NCBI GenBank assembly: GCA_022749755.1
Contig: CM040442.1
Span: 12,250,457-12,314,456, forward strand
Direction of reading: 5' to 3'
Source: Azadirachta indica
Lineage: Eukaryota > Streptophyta > Magnoliopsida > Sapindales > Meliaceae
DNA: 64,000 bases
The translations under genes were made by a program, and so were the position numbers. Under the pieces are notes generated by a model, which had not been told where the DNA came from, did not search any database, and was given only the letters and a program-made list of their open reading frames with translations. This document shows, piece after piece, positions 23,160 to 36,100 of this stretch. Position 1 is the stretch's first letter; the number at the start of each line of letters is the position of its first letter.

Positions 23160-24570
23160 TTTTGAAGACAATATTTCCTCTTTAATTGGTGAGCTGAAAG
23201 AACTTCTTTTCTTGGATTTATCTAAAAACAAATTTTCAGGGAATTATCGATGGAACTTGTCTCTAGTTGCTTCTGATTAGAGTTGTAAAACAATCATTTC
23301 AATGGAAAAATTATAGGCAGATTATTGGACTATATCAAATTAGTTGTCTTAGATATATCCAACAATATGTTATCCGGTCATATTTCTCATTGGGTTGGTA
23401 ACTTTTCATTTATTTAGATTCTTTTAATGTCAAAAAATCTTTTGAAAGGTTATATTCCTAACCAACTCAACAATTTTTAAGGAACTTTAGATGTCTTTGA
23501 AAATAGTTTATCCCGGTCCATTACATCTTCCAATCTTTTGTTTTAATCAACTTTATACGTAAAAGAATTCTTTTAATGGGTCAATTCCAAATTCATTACT
23601 CAAAAGGTCCAATTTAGTGAACCTAGATTTGAGTGGCAATAAATTTTCTGGTAGAATTCCTTACAAGATTTACGAGTATAATTCAAATTTCTATTAATTT
23701 TGAGAGGAAATAATCTACGAGGACATTCCTCATCCTTGTGTTACTTAAAACACTTAAGTATCATAGATCTTTCATATAACAGACTAAATGGGTCAATACC
23801 TTCATGCTTTACTAATTTTTTGCTTTGGAGGGTGGGAAATGATGATTTGTATGGATTTAATGTTCGTGGTAGATAGGTTGTAGATAGCATTTCTGTAGAT
23901 ACTTACTACAATTCATATCTTCACATGTCAAGGGATGATGAAATTACACAAAACCAATTCAAAGAGTACAAGTGGAATTTTAGACAAAGAACAAGTATGA
24001 ATTTTATGTTGACAGCAATCTTAACTATATAGCTGGACCAGATTTTTCATGCAATGAATTGACCAAAGAAATCCCATTAATTAAAAATTGAAGAACTTCA
24101 AAAAATTCAAGTGTTGAATTTGTCTCATAATTTTTTATTAGGATCTATATCGAAGAGTTTTACCAACCTTAAAATGATAAAGAGTCTAAACTTTTCCTAT
24201 AATAAATTGAGTGGTCAAATTCCTTCTCAACTGATTGAGCTTTACTTTTTGTCTACCTTCAATGTGTCATACAACAACTTCACTGGTCTAATTCTCAATA
24301 AAGGGCAGTTCACTACTTTTGAAGAAAGCAATTATAGAGTTAATTTTGGTCTCCATGGTTCAACAATTAATAAGAGTTGCTTCAATAAATCAAAAATACC
24401 AACAACGATTTTCGATCAAGGAGAAGAAGATGAATCTGTGGTGGATATAGTCTCATTCATTTGGGCTTTTGTTGCGTCATACGTCACATTCATATTGGGC
24501 ATTTTCACAATTCTTTGAATTAACTCCTATTGGCACAAGCGAAGGTTTTGTTGCTTTTCAAATTTGTAGA
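23160..24570 (+). pseudogene. Receptor-like protein (extracellular LRR) relic, C-terminal half
   Basis: Plant 24-residue LRR repeats are readable in several frames: ELLFLDLSKNKFSG near 23210, NGSIPNSLL near 23575, NLVNLDLSGNKFSGRIP near 23610. The block LSHNFLLGSISKSFTNLKMI opens a clean frame at 24111-24518, with SGQIPSQLIELYFLSTFNVSYNNFTG, then the acidic juxtamembrane part (EEDES) and a transmembrane helix (WAFVASYVTFILGIFTIL). The frame ends at TGA 24516-24518, where relatives have a Trp; the reading INSYWHKRR continues past it. Such proteins sit in the plasma membrane and sense pathogens or peptides. Many stops upstream and the missing N-terminal half make it a pseudogene. Confidence 0.88.
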
Positions 24571-25775
24571 TTTTGTACGTGGTAGTGCCAAACATTATTA
24601 GAGTTTATTTTTATGTTGATGCTTCAATTTTCATGTTTTGTTGGTCGCAAGAATCTTGACAGACAAATGTTCGAGGATATTGCTTTCTTTGAAATGCGTG
24701 TTTTTTGGTCCTTTTTGCTCTCTCTAATATGAGTATATGTTTTGTTAAACTGAGCTGTCCTTTTCTTTTTTTTTAATTTTTTATTTGAATTTGCGTTTGT
24801 CTTTAGTTTCATATGCCTTAATTAGTATTTGTCCTCCCTGTAATTTGGCATATTTAATTTGGTATGTACGATAAATAGTCAATGAAGTCAACTTTAATGG
24901 ATAACTTTGATTTGTTTGAATATGATATTTTTCATTAATCAAATTATTAATAAATGTTTAATCTTGCAATCCTAAACTTGAGGAGCCCTAAACTAGTCTA
25001 CATTTTAAAAGATGTGGACATGTATGCCAATAAAAATGTGAAAGTGCGCTACACTCTGTGGATTTGCTTGTGCAGTGTGCCTAACAAATTCCATATGGTA
25101 TATATGCCTCAAAACATGTTACATAAGTTGGGGGAGGAAGCAAGAATTAAGATTTTAATTCATTTAAAAGATCGTTATTTGCAAAAAGTTGATGAACACA
25201 TAATGTAATCAACAAACTAATTCATATATAAATATAAAATTATAATATAAAGCTTACACTTGACTAATGTGATAAAAGTAGCTAGTAATTTAAGTTTATC
25301 TAAGTAGTTGTAACTAATCAATTAATTTAGTTGTTTATAGCTTTAATTAGTTGCTTAGTTATGCAATCATTTAATAAAAATAAAGAAAAATTACCTTTAT
25401 TTTTTGAATCTAAGAATATAATTTTTATTACTTATTTCCAAATTTTTTTAAAATACTCTCCAAGAATTTTTGTTGTTACTTTTATTGTTAACTTTTTAAT
25501 CCTTAAAAAATTTAATGTTTTTACATTGTTTCTATATGATTTAGTTAACTAAATTTTATTATTAGAATTCTACTAAATCTATTATGATAATGATAGCTTT
25601 GAGAGCTTGAAGCAATTGAAGATGTTAATTATGTTCTTACTATAATAATTTCAACGAACAGTGTATTATCATATTTGACTGTAATAATTTCTCTTACTAC
25701 CACTTTAAGTTAGTAATTATAGAATTTAAAGTTTCAAATCAAAACAAGGCATGCCTCCACGCAAGCCATGCAATT
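24571..25775. other. Intergenic
   Basis: An 84-codon open frame at 24954-25208 has a plausible composition but no family I recognise. The rest is AT-rich with no features. Confidence 0.4.
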
Positions 25776-25784
25776 TAATCTTGA

Positions 25785-26919
25785 GGGGTATTCTCACATT
25801 CGTCACCTCAGGTATCAAAAACTATCACAAAGAAAGAAAATATGGTTAATTTATCACTGAGGTCTGTACTATTATCAATAACTATTAGTTGTTAGTTTTA
25901 AGTACAAAAACATGAACAGAGTAGTGTTTAGTTGAAATTATAATTGCAGAATTTTAAATTTAATAAATAAGCAAAATTTATTTAAATAATTTAAAGATGA
26001 AATAAAATTGTTCATTAAATTTTCCTTCTTTGGGTTAGTGTTGGATTTGTTACCAATACATCTCACAAATTTCTCTATCATCAAGTCAAAATTCTCTGTC
26101 ATCAATTATAAAATCCTTCAAATCCAACGAATAGAAAGCTCAAACATCTCACCAAATTATCCCTACATTTCTCAACCACACTTCAACAAATTATCCCTAG
26201 TACTCCAAGCCAAGAACAACCTCACCTCACCAAATTATCACCAATTTCCTCGAACTCAGAACAAAAGTTGACAGAACACATAAAAAGAAAAAAAAAATAC
26301 ACTTCACTTGGTTACCTGCATGTAAAAGATAAGAAAATACACTTCACTTGGCAGTTTGTTATAATTAGTTCAATATCTTAACCTGGATAGGGATTGATGA
26401 AATGGTAAATTGCTTGCTTGACAGCATCAACATCGTTGGTTGGTAAGGTATTGTGAATGTTGGTGGCTAATTGGCTTACATGAAGTCGCTGTTGAAACCG
26501 AGAAAAGAGGAAGAGGTGAGAAGCTGCTGTAGTACCACTGTTAGGCTAGAGGCCAGTGGTTGATGGGTATTGTAGCACTGCCATCGTGACGTTATTGTTG
26601 CAGCACTGCTAGGTGAAGCTTAATTGGCTTGAGCAATGATCGGTGAATGGCGGCTACTATTAAGATTTAGAATTAGGGTTTTATTTGCTTTCAGTTTATA
26701 TTTTACTTGTTTAGGTTTAATTTATTTTTAATTTCAAATTATGTTAATTAAAAAAAAGTAAAAATTCAAGTGTCATGATGGAATTGAGGGCATTTTCGTA
26801 ATTATATATATTGGTGTTAGTCAAATAACAGTCAAGGAAAGGTAAGTGATACAATTCCAAAATTTTCTATTTATGCGTTAATTTCCGATAGGTTAGAAGA
26901 GGTATGCGATAATACCCCA
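25785..26919. mobile_element. Non-autonomous Mutator-like element with 9-bp target duplication
   Basis: The perfect 9-bp direct repeat TAATCTTGA flanks it (25776-25784 and 26920-26928). The ends are inverted and degenerate: GGGGTATTCTCACATTCGTC on the left, and the complement GGGGTATTATCGCATACCTC on the right. The interior (1135 bp in all) has no transposase; it contains a tandem ACTTCACTTGG duplication at about 26297-26355 and a GC-richer part at 26390-26660. The 9-bp duplication is the hallmark of the Mutator superfamily. Confidence 0.7.
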
Positions 26920-26928
26920 TAATCTTGA

Positions 26929-27489
26929 TTATTATATGTCTAATTTTCAAAATCTATATCTAAATTATATTAAAGAAAAGAGATATTTTTACTTGACTAC
27001 TTCTCATATTTGATAATATATTATTGTGACACAATAACTATTAGAACACTATACTATTTTATAGAAAGATATAATTTGTATCAAGTAACTATTTTTTTTG
27101 GTTACCTCTATGAGTTAGAAGGGGGTAAAAATGACCTTTTATGGATACAATAATTATTAAAATAATACACTCAATACAAAAAGATATAATTTACGTCAGC
27201 TATTTTTTTGTTAGCTTTGTCAGTTAGTAGAGGAAAAAAATTTGATATTTAAATTTTAATAAAAACATAAAAAAATAATGTGCTTGTCATAGTTTAGTTA
27301 AGCATATTTTCTACTAGTCTAGTTTTCTCAAAAGAAAAACAACAATGCTGGAAAATTACTTGTGTCCCACATAATAAAATGAAACATTTTCGACCAATCT
27401 TTTTTTTTTATTATTATATACATGGTTCGAGCTATGTACGTATTTAAAAGACAACAATAATTAAATGAATGTAGGACCTTCTAAATAGT
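26929..27489. repeat. AT-rich intergenic with a ~115-bp tandem duplication
   Basis: AGATATAATTT with its surroundings recurs at 27067 and 27182, giving a diverged tandem pair (about 27030-27250). No gene. Confidence 0.5.
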
Positions 27490-27870
27490 TTTTCTACTTC
27501 ATGACTTTGGAAAAAATAATAAAAAGGATACAAATTACAACTTGTTGATGTTGAAATTTCAGTCCGTATGAGGACAAATCTTAGTCATCTTAAAAATCAA
27601 TTTATTCTCCAATTCAAATTAATATGGACATGGCCACTTGGGCAAACACGTCTTTAAATGTTGTTCACTCAATGAGCATGATTCCTTCTACGAAAAATTT
27701 ATATATGTTTGTGGCATAAAAATTTGCTAATTAGAGATAGAGAGAGAGAAGCCTGTATACAAGACTGCAAAGACTTGTAGTGGTCCTGGCAAGGTAGGGA
27801 ACCACTTGTAGTTATACACCATCTTTGTCGATGCCTCAAATTGGAAGCAATGAAGAATTACGTGCACGTT
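27490..27870 (+). repeat. Interspersed repeat, copy 1
   Basis: It shares CTCCAATTCAAATTAA, GATGACAAATC-like and CTTGTAGTGGTCC-like stretches with 29560-30190, 32590-32960 and, inverted, 12440-13190. A weaker copy lies at 43860-44060. No coding content. Confidence 0.7.
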
Positions 27871-28339
27871 GGTCTTAGGAGTCCATCAATATTTTTTAGG
27901 TGGTGAAATTGGACTTTGGTTAATTATTAGATGCATAAATTGGACTTAATATTTAATTAAAAGTAATAAAAAATATTATAATAGAATATATATGCAATAC
28001 TATATTATTATGCTATCAATACTTTATTAATACTATATTAATTAATTATTACAAATATTAAAAATTTAAATAATTGCCATATACATTATTTAACCCAATG
28101 TTATAATATTATATTATTAAATCAGTCCTCAATTTAATTCAAAATTAAAACATGTTAATACTATTTTAATAAATTATTTACTTTTTAAACTTGTTTTTTG
28201 TTTTAATAAATTCTTTATTATCTATATTATTTAAAAAATGATATTATAATATTATATTATTAATTAAATCCTTAATTCTATTTAAACTCAAAACTATTAC
28301 TAATTACCAATACTATTTTGATAAATTAGTATTCTATTT

Positions 28340-28990
28340 ACAAATACTACGGAGTGTTTAACAAATAATTAAAATAGTTTTTTTATTGAAAATTAAATAA
28401 GTCATTTTCTAAAATACATATTTTTTTTAGAGTAAGCGAAGACAGATTAAAACTATTTTTCTATATTTTGGAATCAAAATCGATTTTATAAAACTGTCCT
28501 CTAAAATTAAACAAAGAAATATATAAAAATTGTTTTCTATTTTTTAGAATTAAAGTCAGTTTTTTTACAATTGTCGTCTAAATATAAAAAAAAGGATTTA
28601 AAATCCGTTTTCTATTTTCAGAATGAAAATCAGTTTTATTAAAATTAGCCTCTAAATATGTATTTAAAAAATAATTATGCACAATAGTCCTATTTATTTA
28701 TAATCAAGCATAATTTTTTCATGAACTATTTCAAAAGACGAAAACCATTTTTTATTTAGTGTGTTCTTTTAATTGTTTTATAGTAATGACGTTTATTTCT
28801 TATAGGATAATAATTTAATACCAAATAATAATTCATTATTTGCCTTATACTCTGTACAATTGCTATTATTCCATTTTGGCTACGTTTCAAGAAAAAAAAT
28901 GTTCAATGGATGAAATATATTTGATCTATATGTACTATATTAGATATGTTCATTCTAACTTTATTTTTTGTAGAGATATTATACTTTACT
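28340..28990 (+). repeat. Degenerate tandem repeat block with inverted partner
   Basis: About four diverged units of 75-80 bp, each with TTTTCTATTTT, GAATNAAAATCAGTTTT and CCTCTAAAT-like parts (28400-28680), followed by unique sequence. The whole block reappears inverted at about 42690-43090, including the AATTATTATTTGGTATTAAAT patch. Confidence 0.6.
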
Positions 28991-29449
28991 CTATTAACTT
29001 TTGAAGAAAACTGATATACCCCCTTGAGTTTTTTAAAAAAGGTAAGATACCCCCATGAGTTTCAGAGAAAATCAAGATTTCCCTTTGAGTTACTATTTAC
29101 ATATTAATTTATCTATTTTACTCTTCTATTATTAAAAGTATCAACATAATTATATTTTTTCATTTTTTATTTTATAATAACCAATATAATCTAATTATGA
29201 ATTTAAATTTATAATAATTACGGAATAATAACTATAATAATCACAGAATCAAATGAGATTTTACAAACTTCAATTTTTCACACAAGTTTATTTTTATTGA
29301 CTAAATAAAAACAAGAGTAAAAAACACAAATTTTTAAAAAAATAACTTTTATTGATTAAAAAGAATGTGTTAACAATAAAACATGAAACATATACATCTA
29401 ATTTTAAAATAACATCTTTTATAGAATTCTAATATAATGAGCCTAAGTC
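28991..29449. other. Intergenic, possible DNA-transposon end
   Basis: The ATACCCCCTTGAGTTTT and ATACCCCCATGAGTTTC repeats near 29018-29065 resemble subterminal sequence of Mutator-like elements, but no paired end or target duplication was found. Confidence 0.3.
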
Positions 29450-31120
29450 AACTAAATAATAAAAGAATCACGTAAAACATTAAATTATGTAAATATTTTC
29501 TTTAGATTATTAATTAAGTACTTTAAAATTCTATGCGTAATTTCTTTTGAAAAAAGTGATTCATTTGTTGTAGAAAATAAAAGTTGACTGACCGATAAAA
29601 ATTAAGCAAATAAATAAAACATCATTGTCAACTTTATTAATTTTCTCAACAAGAAATTTTTTATTTTCTCTGTAGAAAATGATTTTTTTTTCTAAAATCA
29701 TTTTATGTGGAAGAAAAACATCACTAAAATGAAACATATTCGACCAATCCTTTTTTATTGATTCTTATAATACATATGACTTGAGTTATTTACGTATTTA
29801 AAGAACAACAATAATTAAATGAATGTAGAACCATCTAAATAGTTTTTCCACTTCATGCATTTGGAAAAATAACAAAAAGAATACAAATTACGACTTGCTA
29901 ATGTTAAAATTTTAGTTCGTATGATGACAAATCCTATCAATCCCAAAAATCAATTCATTCTCCAATTCAAATTAAAAATGCACACGGTCACTTGGGTAAA
30001 TGGGTCTTTAAATGTTCTCTTTCGATAAATATGATTCCTTCTACCAAAAATCTATATATGGTTGTGGCATAAAAATTTACTGAATAGAGATAGAGAAAAA
30101 GAAACTTGTATTAAAGGATACATAGACTTGTAATGGTCCCGCAGGTAAGGAACCATATATATTCACCATCTTTGTCATGCCTCCAATTGAACTTTGGATC
30201 ATTATTAGATTCATAAGTTCAAATTACCATTTATATTCTATTATTATCAATTTTCTCCCTAATATTTATTAAAATATATTAGGACATACATTTTTAATTA
30301 TTACATTTTAATTTTTATTATCAACAATGTACTAGGAAAACTAAAACATGAAAATTAAAATTTTTTATTAAATAATATTTGTAATAAATAGGAACTTTAG
30401 TGATTATTTTTAAAACCACTAAGACTAATCAGTCTAATAAACCAAATCTTGTACTTGTAAATTCTTTTCTCTTTTTACATATTTATACAAAAATTATATT
30501 AATTATATATTTTGTTACAAAAAAAAATAATTAAATTTATAATTAATATAAATTAAAGACATAAATGGTGGGAATTCTCTTCTTAGCAATTATAAGAGCA
30601 TATGCAGCTCTCTATTTCTAATTTAATCGTTACAGTTTTTCATTTAATAAGATTTTATGTTTGAGCTGATCTAGTCGATATCATGTTAATCAAGATGTGT
30701 GATATCAATTTATGATATTTAATATAAAAGAGAATTTAAATATATAAAAAATTTTTAATCAAGGATAAGATGTTGGTTGGCTCATATTGTTTGCAGTTAA
30801 TCCTTAACCCATAAAGTAATACATGTTTTGCCTGCAAAAGGCCTCGTTTGTTGTCGTATCTCTTGACTAAGGATTGAAGAAGAAGCCCATAAAATGATGC
30901 ATTGACTGATGTGTTGGATGTGTTATGCTATGGAAATATTGTCATTGTTTTAGATTTTTACAAATAATCAATGTAAGAAAGAGCAACAAAGGAATGTTTC
31001 ATTTGATGGTCCAAGTAAATTTTACCTTCCTTCGATATGGTTTTAGTGCATTGATCACTTCCTCCAAGTTATTCCCATGGTCTAATTTTTGTAATAGTAC
31101 ATCTATTTAAGGCAACTATA
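29450..31120 (+). repeat. Segment duplicated in inverted orientation at 11150-13400
   Basis: It contains interspersed repeat copy 2 (29560-30190), an A-rich middle (30240-30460), and the GTTGGTTGGCTCATATTG to CTTCCTCCAAGTTATTC part (30773-31110). Order and orientation are all inverted at 11150-13400. The 61-codon open frame at 30925-31110 is not open in the partner, so it is unlikely to be coding. Confidence 0.75.
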
Positions 31121-32580
31121 TACAGTATGGAAGATGTGTTAAAATGGAGTTATCGATTTCACTATGAAGGATTAATATTTATTTGACCTAAAGTTATTCC
31201 TCTACTGATCTTATTTATGACAAAATCTTTAAAATTTCAGGATAGCTGTTGACTATATATTATATGCAGAAATTAATAAGCTTAAGTTTTTAATGAACAT
31301 CAAAGAAGAATTAATGAGAAGTAAGCATGCAAGTATATAGGCAATTGACCATTTGGGTTCTCTCCTGGCATCATTCTCCTTATTTGTTGTGCCCAATTTA
31401 TCGATTATCGCTTCATCGTTTGTTCACATATAAAGTCATCATTCTCTTGGAATAGACTTTTACTACTACCAATTGTTTCAACTTGTCTCATCCAGAATTT
31501 CTTGTTTCATGGCCTGATCTAGAACTCTTCCATACAACAAAATATATAGGACAAGAAAATTATGAGTTTAATAGTGTTTGTGTTTTTTGTCTGAAATCAA
31601 AATGTAATTTCTATTAATCTATTTTAATTTCATTGCACTTATTTTGGTAATTGTAATTTTTGCTAATCTTCCACTAACGGCTGACTAATTACAATTAACC
31701 ACTAAATATATAATTGAGAGAAATTAGTAGAATGATTTCTTGAAACTTGGAACCTGACGTGCACGTAATTGCTTTTGTGAAATTATAACATCAATCAATT
31801 TCACACAATTTATTGCTTGGAATTTAAGGCATTGGCAATTATGATAGCTATTGTGGTCCTAATCCTGCCAAGTCCAAGTCTTTGCAGTGTTTTAGTTGTA
31901 GGTATCACATTATATATATTATTGAAATATTAAGAATAATAAAAATTTCTTTTGAAATTAATAGTAAGAAACTGAAATAATCAATCTCATATAATTTTTT
32001 AAAGTTTCATTTTCAAGAATAAGAATATGAGTAATAATAATAATATTTACCAAGCAAAACAAGTTTATTTTTATTGATCAAGTAAATATAAGAATAATAA
32101 GAAACACAAGTTTTTTAAAAATAATTTTTATTGATTAAATAGAATGTGTTACCGATAAAATAACATATTTAATAAAATTTTAATATAATAAACCTAAGTT
32201 GATTAAATAATAAAAACAATGAAAAATATTAAATTGTGTAAACATTAAGATCATTCAATAACCAAGACTTTAAGGATTATTTAAAAGTATTAAAAAAATT
32301 ATAGAAAAATAAAGTTACAAAATAATAAATCTAATTGTTATATTATAGCACAATTTATTACTATTCTTTTTCATCATCAACATCATAGCAAAATTAAACT
32401 TCAAAAAAAAAAAAAAAAAATTTAGTGGTTGTTTCAATTTTCTAGTATGGACCAAATGGCAAATTTTTCTCAATGAAAAACAAAATTTTCTAATATAAAT
32501 TGAGTGTCACAATTTATCATATATGGTTATTAAATTTTCTTCAGATTATTAATTAGGCATTTTAGAATTCTATGTGCAAT
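31121..32580. other. Intergenic, AT-rich
   Basis: No gene recognised. A fragment near 31860-31890 (CTGCCAAGTCCAAGTCTTTG) is an inverted piece of the interspersed repeat end at 27760-27800. An A run lies at 32402-32420. Confidence 0.45.
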
Positions 32581-32589
32581 GACTTGTGA

Positions 32590-32960
32590 TTTTTTCTTTG
32601 TGGAAAATAAAAGTTGACTGACTAACAAATTAAGCAAATGAATAGAATATCAATGTCAACTTTATTAATTTTTCAATAAGACATCTTTTTATTTTCTTTG
32701 TGGAAAGTGATTATATTTTTCCTCAAACTATTCTCAGTGGAAGATACATGATTCTAGCTATTACGTATTTAAAAGACAACAATAATCAATAGAGGACCAT
32801 CTAAACAATTTTTTTGATTCATTAATTTGGAAATATAGTAAACAAGAATACAAATGAAAAATTGTTAGTGTTGAAATTTTAGTTCATATGATGACAAATC
32901 CTATCCATATTAAAAATTAATTCATTCTCCAATTCAGATCAACATTTCTGGAACTTAACT
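32590..32960 (+). repeat. Interspersed repeat, copy 3
   Basis: It carries GACTTGTGATTTTTTCTTTG, AAAAGTTGACTGAC and GATGACAAATCCTATC, as in copy 2. It is cut short before a TA microsatellite (about 32994-33020). Confidence 0.65.
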
Positions 32961-32991
32961 TCAAACAAAAATGCTTTCCCACTCTCTCTTG

Positions 32992-33026
<35 letters not shown>

Positions 33027-33539
33027 CACCTTAATTCTTGACTTTATACCAGACTTGATTCTAGCCTTAGGTTAAACTCGTTATCCTGAGGTCCAATGGA
33101 ACCAACATCTCGAGGCTCGCATTATAAAAACTAAGTCCATGTTCTAAAGAAAGACCAATAGTGAAGAAATGAAGTATTTATACTTTAGAATGGGCTAATA
33201 TTCTCTTTTCCAAAGTCCAAACCCAACAAATAATTTTAGTTCAACTGAAAAACTAGTGAATTAGAATTAAAGACAAACCTAAGTTATTAAGTTATTTTTA
33301 ATAAGAATCCTATTAAAAACTAATACTTCAGATGACCTAAAGAATTAATAAGTATATAAAGGAAAGAAAGATAGAAAGAGAGGGAGCCATTTTTTTTTTT
33401 AATGGAACTAAAAATTTACTAGTTAGTATCAAGCAATGAAATCTCGTTTCAACAGTTAGTGTCTTTTGTGGGAGAAAGAAAGAAAGCCAAAAGATTTGTA
33501 ACAAGAAATTTAAGAAGCGAGAAAAATCATGGCAAAAGA

Positions 33540-33770
33540 AGGAGATAATTAGGTGAATTGAGTGAGTCAATTGAATCAAAGGAATCACGCAAATCAAGTG
33601 AATTCTTTAAATTAGGCAAATTAGGTCAATTAAGCGAATTAGGCAAATCAGGTCAATCAAGCGAATGAAATAAATCAATCGAATTAGGGAAATCAGGTGA
33701 ATCAAGCGAATTAGGCAAATCTTTGGAATCAGGCGAATTAATCAAATCAAGCAAATCATGTGAATCAGAC
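33540..33770. repeat. Minisatellite with 9-10-bp period
   Basis: Over 20 degenerate copies of AATTAGGCA, AATCAGGTG and AATCAAGCG follow one another. In the minus direction the repeats give short Ser/Asp/Leu/Pro-rich open frames, which is a by-product of the period. Confidence 0.8.
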
Positions 33771-33929
33771 CACTCAAGATCCTTTAGACTTGGAAAGGAA
33801 GTTGGAAGATGAAGGAAGGAAAAGACTAAAACTTCAAGCAAAAGCTGAAGAACAAGGGAAGATGATAATCAAGATATAGAAGATGAATAATAAATGGAGA
33901 GACGCAAAAGAAAACTAATGAAAGGAATC

Positions 33930-34680
33930 GCCATTGTCAGATCCACCGTTGTTGATAGCTCGAGATGTGCATGTGTCATCGGGAGACAACAAGCATCAAG
34001 GTGACATAAGGAGACAGATAAACTCTCTACATGGCAAATTTAGAGATCTTAAGAAGAATAAGGCCAATAGGATCAGTGGTGGAGCATCAAAAGTTGGGAA
34101 CTCGGACAACCAGGTCAAGAATATAGGCCTAAATAAGCGATGTCGGGTTCTTATCACATGGGTCAAACTTTAGAATCAAGTAGAGGATCATAAAGAAGAA
34201 TAGAAGATAGGAACTTAGAAGAAGGAACATTGGGAAGAAGAGATTAGGGATCCTCTAAGCTACACTAGAGAACCAATCATTATGGCCAAAATTATAAAGG
34301 TAGAAGTTGAGACCTCGAGAGATCAATAACTAGAACAAAAACAACATTTGCCTTACAAGCTAAGGAAGGTAGAAACCACCATTATACAGGCGAGGCTAAT
34401 CAAGAAGTAGAGAAATTTACACCATTAAATGCTCCACTTGAAATTATTTCAGAGAATATTAGACAGCGGGGACTTGTTATTGAGCCGAGAAAAATGTTAT
34501 CACTACTTGAGTTAACAAATAGAGGCAAGAGGCGTCCTGTCATTAGGATCATGGTTACACCATTGAAGAGTGTGTAACTTTAGAAGAGGCATCTTAAAGA
34601 CCTGATCAAGAATGACTATTTTGATTCATATGTGGATCTTGCAGGAGAAGGACCATCCCAAGTTTCAGCTTAGTTATCTC
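33930..34680 (+). pseudogene. Gypsy gag remnant
   Basis: A 79-codon frame at 33934-34173 is followed, after stops, by TPLNAPLEIISENIRQRGLV near 34415 and EPRKMLSLLELTNRGKRRPV near 34480. Then, after a frame change, come HGYTIEECVTLEE and LKDLIKNDYFDSYVD near 34545-34630. These blocks recall the C-terminal gag of Tat-type gypsy elements. Confidence 0.55.
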
Positions 34681-34844
34681 TACCTCTTTTAGTTTCTTAT
34701 TTTATTTTACTTTACTTTTATTTATTTATTTTAAATCGCCTTATATTCAAGTTATTTAACTTTCTTTAGATATTTTCATCCATTTAAGTAATATCATCAT
34801 CTTATAATAAAATCACTTTTATTCCTTTTAAATATGGCTCCCAA

Positions 34845-35385
34845 AAACATACCAAAGATGTACTGATATTATATCTAGAAAGACAATAAAAATGTATCAA
34901 AGAGCTACTAGTATCATATCCAAAGGAATACTAAAAACATATCAAAGATGTACTAACGCTTGGTCTAGAAGGACACGCACAAACATATTAAAGAGGATTA
35001 ACATCTTGTCTAAAAGGATACCTAGAAACATACCAAAGTGGTACTAACATCTAGTCTAGAAGAACACGCGCAAACATACCAAAGAGGTACTGATATCATG
35101 TCCAAAAGGACACTTAAAAACATACACAAGAGGTATTAACATTTGGTCCAGAAGAACACACAGAAACATACTAAAGAGGTACTGACATCATATTCAGAAG
35201 GATTCTAAAAATGTACTAAAGAGGTATTGACATCTGGTCTAGAAGAACAAAATACAAATTTACTAAAGAGGTATCGAGATCATGTCCATAAAGAAACTAA
35301 AAATATAACAAAGAGATACTATCATATCTAGGAGCGCCAAGAAAAATCTAGAAGATATTGACTTCTAGTTCAGAAGAATATAACA
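34845..35385. repeat. 46-bp minisatellite with alternating unit types
   Basis: About 11-12 units of ~46 bp. Two variants alternate: one carries GATATCATGTCCAAAAGGA, the other AACATCTGGTCTAGAAGAA. This gives a 92-bp higher-order period. Each unit shares ACATACCAAAGAGGTACT. Confidence 0.85.
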
Positions 35386-36100
35386 CATGTATTGCTGTGG
35401 TACCAACCTCCCATATTTAGAAGAGTCATACTATGCATCTCGGCAATGCCATTATAACAACACTCCAAAATATCAAAAATAAATACTTTAACAAATTGTA
35501 TTAAGGAATAACGATTACGGAAAATAATAACCAAATATGGATGGTTGTTTGGAATAAAAAACCGAAAAGTAACGTAGCTCAAATATATATATATATAGAT
35601 ATATATAAATATTCATGCCAATAAAGAAATTCATGCATGACTAAGCAAGGAAATTCGTGCATAGTTAGATTTAATGCATGACTACAAGGTTAAGCATACA
35701 TGGCTATGCTAACAGTCAAAATACAAAAACCAATTCATGCATGTATAAGAACTACAAAATATAAAAGCCAACGAAGACATTATGGTCTCATGTGCATGAA
35801 CTCTTACATGTATGATTAGCTTCTCTGAAGTGGAAATAAATTATTTCCGAGTTACAGAATAACCGAAGTCACGACCACGTGGAGATTGTAAAAGAATAAA
35901 AGCTACTACACTCCCCCGGTACAAATATACCGTGATACTGACCTCTCGTGGAAGCGAGAAAAACACGCCGAAGCAATAAACCAGATTATGATAGACCAGC
36001 CGAAAAAGCAGGCAAAAACACACTAAAGCTCTAAATCAAATTATAATAGGCCTTCCGCGAAAGCAACAAGTCAAAACAGTATAATGATACCGACCTCTCG

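Larger units (their letters stand above)
33023..36100 (+). mobile_element. Ty3/gypsy remnant (Tat-like), with minisatellites
   Basis: An LTR- or leader-like region starts TGTTGCACC at 33023. It is followed by a 9-10-bp-period minisatellite, a gag remnant, a ~46-bp minisatellite, and a further non-coding stretch with repeated ACCGACCTCTCG. The gag reading FTPLNAPLEII and HGYTIEECVTLEEHLKDLI is typical of the gag end in Tat-lineage elements, which often carry tandem repeats in their non-coding parts. No pol is present. Borders and LTR pairing are not resolved. Confidence 0.55.

Noticed and set aside
24954..25208. 84-codon frame with plausible composition
   Set aside because: I could not connect it to any family; no introns, no repeat, no neighbours. 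Kept only as a remark.
30925..31110. 61-codon frame in the 29-31 kb duplication
   Set aside because: The inverted partner at 11150-11350 does not keep the frame open.
32994..33020. TA microsatellite as a special signal
   Set aside because: Ordinary TA runs occur at many places (11071, 12074, 20381, 21165, 35587) and need no explanation.
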